Shown one piece after another: positions 37,211 to 46,210 of a DNA stretch of 53,003 bases. The translations under genes were made by a program, and so were the position numbers. Where the stretch lies: NCBI GenBank assembly GCA_022561335.1, contig JADFRL010000003.1:1-53003 (forward strand), given 5' to 3'. The DNA is from Patescibacteria group bacterium. GTDB taxonomy: Bacteria > Patescibacteriota > Minisyncoccia > Phycocordibacterales > JACZSL01. The notes under the pieces were generated by a model, which was not told the origin of the DNA, did not search any database, and saw only the letters and a list, made by a program, of their open reading frames with translations. Positions within the stretch are counted from its first letter, which is position 1, and each line of letters starts with the position of its first letter.

Positions 37211-37346
37211 TCTTGAAAAAACTTTGAAATTACAGGACCAGACTGAAGAGAGGGAATTGGTTGGTTGATTTCCAATTCCCTGTGGATGCGTGACCTTCGG
37301 AGTAAAATATATCGCGAATTTTTGTGGAAGTGCTCATAATACTCTG

Positions 37347-38321
37347 CTATTTGTTATCAATCTCGCTGCCGCCATGGAATTTCTCATGGATTTCACGAAG
37401 ACGTTTGTTAGTGACATGGGTATATATTTGCGTTGTAGCAACATTCTTGTGGCCGAGAAGTTCCTGGACACTTCGCAAATCAGCGCCATGCGAAAGAAGA
37501 TCGGTTGCGTACGTGTGTCGCAGTGTATGCGGTGTGACTTTCTTTGAAAGACCAGCAAGTATTGCACATCGCGATATCATTTTTTGGATATACCGAGGGG
37601 ATAACCGTCTATTATCTGCATCTTTTAACCGCAGATTAATGAAAAGGGGTTTATGTACATCTGGTCTCGAAGCGAGATATGTTCGGAGCCACTGCGCGGC
37701 GCGGGGAGAGATAAAAATGGTGCGAACATGACGCCCTTTGCCAACTATCGAAAGCTCAAAGGTTTTTTTAGTATTCTTGTCCTTAAGGAAAGAAAGCTGC
37801 TCAACGTTGAGTGCTACGAGTTCGGAAATACGCATACCCGATGAAAAAAAGAGCTCCATAATGGTTCGGTCACGTAAACCATTTGGAGTTTTTGTGTCAG
37901 GAATTTTGAGCATTTTTTCAATGTCATGTGTTTCTAAGAATGAGATTGTCTCCTCGCTCTTTTGTTTAGCGAGCTTTACCTTGGAGGAGGGGAGAGTCTC
38001 AATATCACGCTCCGCAAGAAAGTTCAAAAGTGCTCGCAGTGCTATGAGGTAGTAGTTTTGAGACTTCTTTCCTAAATGCTTTCCAGAAGGTGTTCTGTAT
38101 GTACGAGCTAAATATAACCGATAATCCCAAATATGTGTCGGAGTCAGTTGATGCGGTAAAAGTTTTTCATCTCCGTTTTCCTGAAGCCAATTCACAAATA
38201 GTTGCAAGTACTGTTTATAGTTCTTTTGAGTGTTGTTGGACAACCCCTTTTCGATTTCACAGTAATCTAAGAAAGGGAAGAGGTGTCCAGCAAGGGGCTC
38301 CTTACTTCTGCCTGCTTTCAT
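37347..38321 (-). CDS. tyrosine recombinase XerC/XerD-like
   Basis: Core motifs [53 protein letters not shown]. Confidence 0.93.
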   Translation of the reverse strand: MKAGRSKEPLAGHLFPFLDYCEIEKGLSNNTQKNYKQYLQLFVNWLQENGDEKLLPHQLTPTHIWDYRLYLARTYRTPSGKHLGKKSQNYYLIALRALLNFLAERDIETLPSSKVKLAKQKSEETISFLETHDIEKMLKIPDTKTPNGLRDRTIMELFFSSGMRISELVALNVEQLSFLKDKNTKKTFELSIVGKGRHVRTIFISPRAAQWLRTYLASRPDVHKPLFINLRLKDADNRRLSPRYIQKMISRCAILAGLSKKVTPHTLRHTYATDLLSHGADLRSVQELLGHKNVATTQIYTHVTNKRLREIHEKFHGGSEIDNK

Positions 38322-38344
38322 GTATATATAATACTATATACATA

Positions 38345-38372
38345 AGTTCGCACAATATATGTAAAACGAACT
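38345..38372. other. dif: candidate dif site
   Basis: 28-bp AGTTCGCACAA-TATATG-TAAAACGAACT, 11/6/11 layout, 23 nt upstream of the Xer gene. Confidence 0.55.
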
Positions 38373-38421
38373 AAGGTGGATAAGATCAAGCTTAAAATAA
38401 ATAGCTTAAAAAGGGGTCCGA

Positions 38422-38550
38422 TTAACCCCTTCTCTTGCCCTTAATACCTTTATTTTGCACTTTACCACTCATTCGAGGCGGTTTCCGCAGTGGAGTGCAT
38501 ACTTTTCTTTTGTCGAAGGCAATATTTTGCCCAATACGTTTTTTACTCAT
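38422..38550 (-). CDS. 42-aa highly basic protein (absent from supplied ORF track)
   Basis: MSKKRIGQNIAFDKRKVCTPLRKPPRMSGKVQNKGIKGKRRG*; TGATATAAT promoter-like box just upstream of ATG. Confidence 0.45.
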   Translation of the reverse strand: MSKKRIGQNIAFDKRKVCTPLRKPPRMSGKVQNKGIKGKRRG

Positions 38551-38569
38551 ATGAAAATTATATCACACT

Positions 38570-39130
38570 TTAATTCTCCAACAGGTGAACAGGAACGCTA
38601 AGGCGGTCATCATTTTCCGGAAGTCCTGAAGGGTTGTTTTTTTCAAGGATGAGCAGTCCTCGTTGGAAAGGAGTGGTGAATATGAGTTTCCCTTCAAAAG
38701 GCACAAATTCCTCAGTCATCCATTGACTCTGTGCGGATAGGACGCTCTCCCCTATTAACTTTCCATTTTCGTCAAGGAGTCTTACGGAAAAATCTCCCTC
38801 GAAAAACCAATAGCCGCGAGCTTCTCCTTCAATTAATAATGGACTTGAAATTGCTTGTCCGGGACGTGGATTATTAATGCGTATTAAATCCAATTTCTCA
38901 AACTCATTTCCAATATCTTCCACAAAAGTCTCATCCCCTGCCCTGCACTGCCGCGGCCACGATTCCATTACAAGATTTCCAGCCGCCGCGCATTCATCAA
39001 AGTTTGTGATATTTTGATCAGGAACTGAACTCCTATTTTTAAAAATACTAATAAAAAATAACCCAAATAAAATTCCTGCCACTACAAAGGCAACAATAGC
39101 TATTGAAATTGATGAAGTACTCTTTTCCAT
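38570..39130 (-). CDS. Gmad2 immunoglobulin-like domain protein, membrane anchored
   Basis: N-terminal TM; FDECAAAGNLVMESWPRQCRAGDETF; IRINNPRPGQAISSPLLIEGEARGYWFFEGDFSVRLLDENG. Confidence 0.75.
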   Translation of the reverse strand: MEKSTSSISIAIVAFVVAGILFGLFFISIFKNRSSVPDQNITNFDECAAAGNLVMESWPRQCRAGDETFVEDIGNEFEKLDLIRINNPRPGQAISSPLLIEGEARGYWFFEGDFSVRLLDENGKLIGESVLSAQSQWMTEEFVPFEGKLIFTTPFQRGLLILEKNNPSGLPENDDRLSVPVHLLEN

Positions 39131-39395
39131 GTATATACATCCTACTTCCCTCTTTTATCGTGTCAATAGTTGCTGATAATTTTGTTTGATATATCGAACA
39201 AATTTAAGATTGATATTAATTAATTTGTCACAAAAGCGCTCTCTTGAAAATATACTTTTACAATTCACTGAGACGTGCAGCACTTTTTCAGCAAGAAGTG
39301 GTTTTACAAATGTAGTCTACTATGGCATCATGGCATTTTCTTGCTTGTTGTAACCTTTTTATCGTAAAGTGGCATATTACTAATGAATAGAAAAA

Positions 39396-39929
39396 GTGAG
39401 CGAAATAGATGATCTAGAGCTTCAGAACACGGTTGAAAAGGCTCAAAATAGGGACGGTGAGGCTTTTCGCGAAATTTTCGAGCTGATGTCAGGCGAGCTG
39501 TTTTCTTATGCTCTTTCACATATTAAATCCCGAGAGGACGCGCTTGATATTGTCCAGGAAACATTTATCGAGCTATGGGGTGCTCTTCAAAAACTTTCTT
39601 ACCGCAGCCGCCAAGAATTCTACGGTTTTGTATACATCATTCTAAAGCGACGGCTCTACAAACATTATAGGAAAGCCGGCAAGTCCGTAGAATTAGAAGA
39701 GCGTCACATAGTCGATAATTATGAGATAGAAGTCGAAGATTATCGCTATCTGCATACATTCATGAAAGCGTTACCGGAAAGGTATCAAGAATTATTGCAT
39801 CTGCGGTATTGGTCTTCCCTTTCATTTCGCGAGATTGCTCTTTATATGGATATTAAAGAAACTACGGCAAAAGTGTGGCACCATCGAGCGATCAGGAAAC
39901 TTCAGGAAGTAGCAGGGAAATTAGCATAA
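39396..39929 (+). CDS. ECF-type RNA polymerase sigma factor
   Basis: Region 2 AFREIFELMSGELFSYALSHIKSREDALDIVQETFIELW and region 4 LPERYQELLHLRYWSSLSFREIALYMDIKETTAKVWHHRAIRKL; GTG start. Confidence 0.9.
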   Translation: MSEIDDLELQNTVEKAQNRDGEAFREIFELMSGELFSYALSHIKSREDALDIVQETFIELWGALQKLSYRSRQEFYGFVYIILKRRLYKHYRKAGKSVELEERHIVDNYEIEVEDYRYLHTFMKALPERYQELLHLRYWSSLSFREIALYMDIKETTAKVWHHRAIRKLQEVAGKLA

Positions 39930-39941
39930 TTAAACATCAGT

Positions 39942-42326
39942 ATGAAAAAAAATATAGATGATATGTTGCGTAACGTTAAATTAAAAAAATTAACCTCAGA
40001 AGAAAAAAGCTACCTCTGGTCTAATATTTCGAACCAATTGAAATTGAGCAGGCAAACTCAAAAGATTGATCAAAAAAATCGTCTATATTATTTTGCTGTA
40101 TTTGGTTATAAAAAAATAATTGCAGCTGCAACGCTTGTGGCCTTTTTAGTATTAGGGACTGCTACAGCCTGGGCATTTGATGATATACATCCGGGTGACT
40201 TTTTCTTTCCCGTTGATATTGCGGCAGAAAAAATACTTTTAATCCTTACCTTTGGCGATACCGAGGATGTTTTTCGACTGCGTTTTGCAGAGGAGCGACT
40301 TGATGAAGTACTGGCTCTTTTGGCGCTGGCTGAAAGTATTGAAATAGAGGGAACCTCAGATACATCAACTGATTCGTCAGATGGTACAGGGACAACGACT
40401 GACGACGATACGACCACAACCGTAACTGCTTCAAGTGATGATGAATCTGATGAAAGCTCTGACAACGGCACTACAACAGAAAATGGCACAAATGAAAATG
40501 GAGTGGATCTGATTGAGGAAGAATTTTTGAATAGCTTTGATTTTGATATAGATACGATTGAAGACGCACTTCTCTTTGCTCTCGCGCAATTGGAAGAATC
40601 AAAGGCGGTTTTTGCAGCAAACGGCAATGCGAACGGCGTTGTTGCCATTAATTCATTCATTGATCAGCTTAATGATTTAGCTCTCAATCATATAGATAAA
40701 CTTGACCGTGTTGCTGTTACGATCAAGGACGGAGGAAATGAAGATGTAAAAATAAAAATATCTATATCTTCACATGAACTCAAGAGAAAGTTTGAGTTTA
40801 CGGAAACAACCGACAGTGACGGCAGTACCACTCAAAAAGTTACCTTCCGTAACGAAGATACCAGCTCGAGCTTGAGATCTGATGAGGACGGAGGTTTTAA
40901 ATTTAGCTTTAACTTCAGAAATAAAGATAAAGATGACAAAAATGGTAAAGATGGAGATGATGGAGAGGATGGCAAAGGTGGAAAGAAAAATAAGAATAAA
41001 ATAAAAGTTTGTCACAAAGACAAAAAGACTCTCAGTATTTCTAAAAATGCCCGCTGGGCGCACCTCCTTCACGGTGATAGTCTGGGCCCGTGTGAGAAAG
41101 ATGACGATGACGACAATAACGATGACGATACGACGGCTCCGGAAATAACAAATGTAGTGGCTGATCCTGCCGTAACTACAGCAGAAGTGGCTTGGTTTAC
41201 AGATGAGGATGCAACAAGTCTAGTTTGGTACAGTACCACAAGTCCTGTTGTTCTAGACTTCCCTAACCCAGTGGAAGAAAGCGCCGTGCTGACGCAATAT
41301 CATGTTCTGGTACTCAACGATCTTGTCGCCAATACGATATACTACTATGTAGTTTCCTCAGAGGATGAATCTGGCAATAAGGCTACCTCTACCGAGCATT
41401 CGTTTACGACTGACCCCGAGCCAGATCCAGGCGATACCACTCCTCCGATCATATCAAACATCTCTACGTCGTCGGATATGATCTCTGCAGACGTCAGTTG
41501 GACCACTGATGAAAACGCAACGAGTAAGGTTTGGTTTAGTACTGAAAGCCCAGTTGTATTAGATACACCAACCGAGTTTGTCAGCAGCAGCGGCCTCGTG
41601 CAAAACCGAACCTTGACCTTAAACGGTCTTACAGCTAGCACCACCTACTTTTATATTGTTGAGTCGGAAGATGCCGAGGGAAACATTGCTACTTCATCTG
41701 AACAGACTTTTACGACTGACCCCGAGCTGGAGCTGGCAGACACCACACCGCCTATAATCTCAGCACTTAATGACAATGCCGCGACAACTGAGGCAGTCAT
41801 TACATGGATCACTGATGAAAATGCAGACAGCACGGTCTTCTACAGCATATCGTCCCCCGTTGATCCTGATACGGCGGACAGTGTAGAAAATACAAGCTTT
41901 GTCACGAGCCACTCGCTTGATTTGATAAATCTTACAGCAAGCACCACGTATTACTATCTTGTAGTCTCAAGTGATGAAAGTGGGAACACGTCTACTTCAA
42001 CCGAGAACAGTTTCACTATTACATCAGAACCTGAACCGGAAGATACTACCCCGCCCATGATCTCAACCATTACGTCCTTTGACATCGGGACGACAACTCT
42101 AGCAATCAGCTGGACAACCGATGAAATCGCAAACGGCAAGCTTTGGTATGGAGAAGGAGATCCTCTTATAGCAATGGTAAGTCATAGTGACTTTATAACC
42201 GCTCATGAACTTTTACTCGGCGGTCTAGTCGCAAGTACTACGTATCAATTCTTAATCGTCTCGACTGACGAATTTGGCAACACAGCGACATCAACTCAGC
42301 AAACAGTTACGACAATCAGCCAGTAG
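39942..42326 (+). CDS. DUF5667-like membrane-tethered surface protein with collagen-like linker and four FN3-like (purple acid phosphatase N-domain type) repeats; possible anti-sigma
   Basis: Short cytosolic N-terminus, TM, DIHPGDFFFPVDIAAEKILL...FAEERLDEVLALL; four DTTPPxI...WxTDExAxSxVxYS...LTASTTYYYxVxSxDExGN repeats. Confidence 0.75.
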   Translation: MKKNIDDMLRNVKLKKLTSEEKSYLWSNISNQLKLSRQTQKIDQKNRLYYFAVFGYKKIIAAATLVAFLVLGTATAWAFDDIHPGDFFFPVDIAAEKILLILTFGDTEDVFRLRFAEERLDEVLALLALAESIEIEGTSDTSTDSSDGTGTTTDDDTTTTVTASSDDESDESSDNGTTTENGTNENGVDLIEEEFLNSFDFDIDTIEDALLFALAQLEESKAVFAANGNANGVVAINSFIDQLNDLALNHIDKLDRVAVTIKDGGNEDVKIKISISSHELKRKFEFTETTDSDGSTTQKVTFRNEDTSSSLRSDEDGGFKFSFNFRNKDKDDKNGKDGDDGEDGKGGKKNKNKIKVCHKDKKTLSISKNARWAHLLHGDSLGPCEKDDDDDNNDDDTTAPEITNVVADPAVTTAEVAWFTDEDATSLVWYSTTSPVVLDFPNPVEESAVLTQYHVLVLNDLVANTIYYYVVSSEDESGNKATSTEHSFTTDPEPDPGDTTPPIISNISTSSDMISADVSWTTDENATSKVWFSTESPVVLDTPTEFVSSSGLVQNRTLTLNGLTASTTYFYIVESEDAEGNIATSSEQTFTTDPELELADTTPPIISALNDNAATTEAVITWITDENADSTVFYSISSPVDPDTADSVENTSFVTSHSLDLINLTASTTYYYLVVSSDESGNTSTSTENSFTITSEPEPEDTTPPMISTITSFDIGTTTLAISWTTDEIANGKLWYGEGDPLIAMVSHSDFITAHELLLGGLVASTTYQFLIVSTDEFGNTATSTQQTVTTISQ

Positions 42327-42337
42327 CCAAAAACCAT

Positions 42338-42366
42338 TTTCCTACTCCCTTGTGGAGAGTAGGAAA
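42338..42366. terminator. hairpin
   Basis: TTTCCTACTC-N9-GAGTAGGAAA. Confidence 0.6.
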
Positions 42367-42384
42367 GTTGAAAGTATGATTAAT

Positions 42385-42418
42385 AAATCGCCTCAAGAAT
42401 CTTTTGAGGCGATTTTTC
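42385..42418 (+). terminator. Rho-independent terminator
   Basis: AAATCGCCTCAA-GAATCTT-TTGAGGCGATTT followed by TTCTC. Confidence 0.75.
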
Positions 42419-42501
42419 TCAGCGTGGCGGATTTATGATGTACGTAATGAAGTCTAAACCGTCGGAGATTGGCTTGCCGCACTTCCAGTGCTTTCAGCAT
42501 T

Positions 42502-42695
42502 TCATTTGGTTTCGCAAGATCTACAATTGCCTTTGTGAGTCGCAATTTCGTATACGGCAGCAAGACCTATTAATACATAGATGAGTCTGGAAATAATTGC
42601 TTCTGAACCTCCAAAAAGGGCTCCAATTTCCATTGGAAGACTCCAAGAAACAGCCAGTTCAACCCTCCAATAACGAGAAGGAGGAATGCGGCCAT
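42502..42695 (-). pseudogene. frameshifted DUF378 family small membrane protein
   Basis: Frame 1 MAAFLLLVIGGLNWLFLGVFQW, frame 2 EIGALFGGSEAIISRLIYVLIGLAAVYEIATHKGNCRSCETK*; single-base shift near 42627-42633. Confidence 0.75.
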
Positions 42696-42817
42696 GTGAA
42701 TCTTCTTGTTGTTTATAGGTTATTATGAAAACTAATTATTAATTCGACTCTCTACATTCTATCACGAGTGCTTGCTACTAGCGCATCCATAGTAACAAAT
42801 AACACTACATAAAGAGC

Positions 42818-43072
42818 CTATATATGCTTGGTAAAGTGCTGTTTTATGGTGCTGTCAAGAGCCTTTTGAAGCTTTATAGCGTGCTGTGGTGTAATTATTA
42901 TTTCAGATACCATGGTTCCTTGGCTGGTATTCGGGCGCACAAAGATAAACTGCAGTGTTACTTCCTCGTTGGCGACATTAATTTGGACTGAATTAGCAAA
43001 TGTCGGGATATGATTTTCTGGCACTTTCACGTGCAATTGTTTTGTTAGTTGCAGAGATTTATCTTCTGCCAT
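42818..43072 (-). CDS. DUF3467 family protein
   Basis: FANSVQINVANEEVTLQFIFVRPNTSQGTMVSEIIITPQHAIKLQKALDSTIKQ. Confidence 0.8.
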   Translation of the reverse strand: MAEDKSLQLTKQLHVKVPENHIPTFANSVQINVANEEVTLQFIFVRPNTSQGTMVSEIIITPQHAIKLQKALDSTIKQHFTKHI

Positions 43073-43142
43073 GATTATATTGGTTAGCTGTTAATATTAA
43101 AAGAGAAAGGCGACATGAAGCCGCCTAGATTATGGAGAATAC

Positions 43143-43325
43143 TTATTGGTTTTTAGAATCTGAAAAGTCACAGCCGTGAGGTTTGTTGCCTTTTATTGGG
43201 CATCGGTCCTTTGGTAAGAGGCAGATGCTGCAGCAAAAGATAAATTGGTCCATCTCTCTTGAATTGGGTGGCGGTGGCTTTTCTTCGCGAAACCCAAAAG
43301 TCAGTTGCTTCCCTTTCAGTTTCAT
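43143..43325 (-). CDS. small Cys-rich hypothetical protein
   Basis: 60 aa, CCSICLLPKDRCPIKGNKPHGC; AAAGGAG SD upstream. Confidence 0.55.
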   Translation of the reverse strand: MKLKGKQLTFGFREEKPPPPNSREMDQFIFCCSICLLPKDRCPIKGNKPHGCDFSDSKNQ

Positions 43326-43381
43326 CGCAACTTACTCCTTTAGCGACGTTCAACCTTCTAGTCAAAAATATAACATATAAT

Positions 43382-44683
43382 TTATAGATATGACAGAGGA
43401 TTCAAGTATGCCTCAAAGGGGGCAACCGGTACATAGGCATTAGCGCAGTTGGTTTTCTCTTTTATATCTCCAAATCGGACCACGCGTACACCTTGGGTGA
43501 CAAAAACTCCTAAGTGCAGATGGGGGCCGGTTGAATACCCTGTATTGCCACTGTAACCTATTACGTGCCCAGTCAGCACCTGATCTCCTTTTTTGACACT
43601 TATATATGACAGATGCGCATAAAGAGAAGAAAGTCCATTGTTATGCTTGACCAAAATCCATTTGCCATATGAGTAGCATCCCGCGACAGTATCTGTATCT
43701 CCTGTTGCAGTTACAGTTCCTTTCAAGACAGATCGTACAGATGTCCCCGGTGCTGCGCGGAAATCAACACCGTTGTGCCCTTTCCCGTTGTAGGCGCCGC
43801 CCTTAGCAAATTCTGTATCTCCAAAGTTTTGAGTGACTTTAATCAGGTCAAGAGGAGGCGCCAGAACTTTTGAGCCTGCGGCAGGAATGCTTGCGGGGTC
43901 TATAACAATTTGCAGTTGGGATTCAAATTCCAGAAGCTCCTGCTCGAACTGCTTTTGTGCCGTAATTTTCTCCTCAAGAAGCGTTTTATAATTTAATTCC
44001 TTGCTCTTTGTTTGGATAAGTAAGATATTTTTTTCACTCTTAGTAATTTCTATCACCTTTTTTTGGTTACCAAGTTCGTATTCAGAATTGGTCAATTCCC
44101 TTCTTTTGCTCTCCCGTTTAGATTTGGAACTTTCGAGTTCTTTTTTTAATTCCCGGAGTGAAGTCAAGTTTTGACGCAGGAGAATTTGAAATCGTTGTAA
44201 ATTTTCAACCTGCTCCCACAATTGTGATAGATTATCATAAGCAAGCAGTGATTCGATAAATGTATTTTCCTCTACTTCGTTGATCTGTCGTATACTTTCA
44301 GCCAATGTTTTTAAGTGAAGCTGTATTCCCCTTTCATTATCAGCAATTTCAAGGGCAAGCTTTTCAATCTGAAACGTTGTAGCGCTGATCCTATTTTGAG
44401 TAATGTCTATATTTGCGGAGAGCTTTTTTGCAGATATATCGAGTGTCTTGATGGCTCTTTGCAAGGATGTCTTTTCCCTGCCTACTTTATTTAAGTCATT
44501 CTGAAAAACTTCAATTTCTTTTTTTGTCTCCTCTATTTTAGAAATTTTATTACTGATCTTATCCTGAAGCTCATTAATAGTTTGCTGGCTTTCAGCCGCG
44601 AGAGATTCAGTCAGCCCTAAGGCGCCTGTCAAAAACAGGACTCCTGCAAGTACTACTGCATACAAGATCGACGTATATGACAT
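43382..44683 (-). CDS. murein hydrolase activator, coiled coil plus M23 peptidase (EnvC-like)
   Basis: Long coiled coil; GHNGVDFRAAPGTSVRSVLKGTV...GLSSLYAHLSYISVKKGDQVLTGHVIGYSGNTGYSTGPHLHLGVF. Confidence 0.93.
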   Translation of the reverse strand: MSYTSILYAVVLAGVLFLTGALGLTESLAAESQQTINELQDKISNKISKIEETKKEIEVFQNDLNKVGREKTSLQRAIKTLDISAKKLSANIDITQNRISATTFQIEKLALEIADNERGIQLHLKTLAESIRQINEVEENTFIESLLAYDNLSQLWEQVENLQRFQILLRQNLTSLRELKKELESSKSKRESKRRELTNSEYELGNQKKVIEITKSEKNILLIQTKSKELNYKTLLEEKITAQKQFEQELLEFESQLQIVIDPASIPAAGSKVLAPPLDLIKVTQNFGDTEFAKGGAYNGKGHNGVDFRAAPGTSVRSVLKGTVTATGDTDTVAGCYSYGKWILVKHNNGLSSLYAHLSYISVKKGDQVLTGHVIGYSGNTGYSTGPHLHLGVFVTQGVRVVRFGDIKEKTNCANAYVPVAPFEAYLNPLSYL

Positions 44684-44684
44684 A

Positions 44685-46064
44685 CTATTTAATTTTAGCA
44701 GATGCTGCCGAGAGTCGAGCCAGTGTTTCATCTTTACCAAGGATCTCACTTATAATAAAAGGGTCTGGAGATTTTGCTAGTCCCGTCAGCGCGTATCGCA
44801 TAGGCCACAGCACTAGTCCTCTGCCCTCTTTGGTTGCGAAGTCCCATACGGCGGCTTTAATGGAGTCCTCAGAGAATGCTCCTGCATCAAGGGATCCTAA
44901 TATACTATGCAAGGTCTCGAGATATACTTTAACTTGCCCTAGGTCGTGTGCGTCCTTAGAGAGGAGTCGGCTAGCCTCATAGTTTGGACGAGCAAAGTAA
45001 AAATCCAACTCTCCATTTTCTGCAAGCGCCGTAATATCATCAAACGTCTTGATTCTCTCTCTAATAAGCGGCAGTGCAGAATTGAGAATTTCTTCACTGA
45101 AGTGTTCTAGTTGTTTTACTCTCGTGGGAAGTTTTGAGATGACCCTTTCTTGTAGAGCCTCTCTATCTAGACGATTGATATATTTTTTATTTACTGCCTT
45201 TAGTTTTACAATATCAAATATGGCTCCTCCTTTCTGGACATCAGAGATATCGAAAAGCTTAATAAGTTCATCTCGTGTCAAAATTTCTTCTTTTGTTCCC
45301 GGATTCCATCCTAAGAATGCAAGATAATTTATCATGGCATCAGGCAGGTAGCCGCTCTTGAATGCTGAAAGTGAGACAGCACCGTGGCGTTTTGAAAGTT
45401 TGGAGCGATCTTCGGCTAAGATAAGAGGTAGGTGTGCATAGCTGGGTCTTTCAATACCGAGGGCTTCTTGAATCAAGATTTGCCGCGGAGTGTTTGATAT
45501 ATGATCCTCTCCTCGAATGATATGGGAGACTCCCATTTCAAAATCATCGACAACGACGGTTAGATGATAGAGCGGCTCACTGCGGCTTTTAGCTATGACA
45601 AAATCTCCAAGTTCAGCTGTATTAAAGGTGATATCTCCCCGGATGAGGTCATGAAAGGTGATGTCTTTATTGGGGTTCTTAAGGCGTATAAGCTCTGCCG
45701 TTTTAGTTGGATCTTCTTTACTGGCCTCTTTGGAAGAGTAAGCTTTGTTACTATCAATAAGTCGATCTATATAGGTGGTGTATATATCCGTGCGCAGTGA
45801 TTGTTTTTCAAATCCATCATACGGCAGTTGCAACCATGCGAGGCCTTCAATGATGTCTTGTTCGAATTCTTTTTTTGATCTTTTTCTATCAGTATCTTCT
45901 ATTCTCAGCAAAAAAAGTCCGCCGTGGTGTTTGGCAAACAGGTAGTTAAAAAGGGCACTCCGAGCTGTCCCTACATGCAGTGGACCTGTAGGACTTGGAG
46001 CGATGCGAGTTACCACCTTAGCTTCGGTACCGCTTTTCTTTTGAAATGGGTTAGAGAACTTCAT
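44685..46064 (-). CDS. gltX: glutamyl-tRNA synthetase
   Basis: TRIAPSPTGPLHVGTARSALFNYLFAKHHGG; LSKRHGAVSLS. Confidence 0.96.
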   Translation of the reverse strand: MKFSNPFQKKSGTEAKVVTRIAPSPTGPLHVGTARSALFNYLFAKHHGGLFLLRIEDTDRKRSKKEFEQDIIEGLAWLQLPYDGFEKQSLRTDIYTTYIDRLIDSNKAYSSKEASKEDPTKTAELIRLKNPNKDITFHDLIRGDITFNTAELGDFVIAKSRSEPLYHLTVVVDDFEMGVSHIIRGEDHISNTPRQILIQEALGIERPSYAHLPLILAEDRSKLSKRHGAVSLSAFKSGYLPDAMINYLAFLGWNPGTKEEILTRDELIKLFDISDVQKGGAIFDIVKLKAVNKKYINRLDREALQERVISKLPTRVKQLEHFSEEILNSALPLIRERIKTFDDITALAENGELDFYFARPNYEASRLLSKDAHDLGQVKVYLETLHSILGSLDAGAFSEDSIKAAVWDFATKEGRGLVLWPMRYALTGLAKSPDPFIISEILGKDETLARLSAASAKIK

Positions 46065-46210
46065 CTAAATACATAATGGATTTAATGAATGTTGCATTGT
46101 AAGAAATAGCATCTTTAATCGGGTTCATCCTGCTGATGAGTTACTTGTATGATGATTACATTTCATATTCATCGGTTTTATATATTTTATTGTATATACC
46201 ACTATAATTA

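Noticed and set aside
37324-37731. 135-aa plus-strand ORF
   Set aside because: Antisense to the conserved Xer recombinase catalytic domain
40106-40660. 184-aa minus-strand ORF rich in S and V
   Set aside because: Antisense to the acidic S/T/D-rich coding of the sigma-linked surface protein; composition is a mirror of the sense codons
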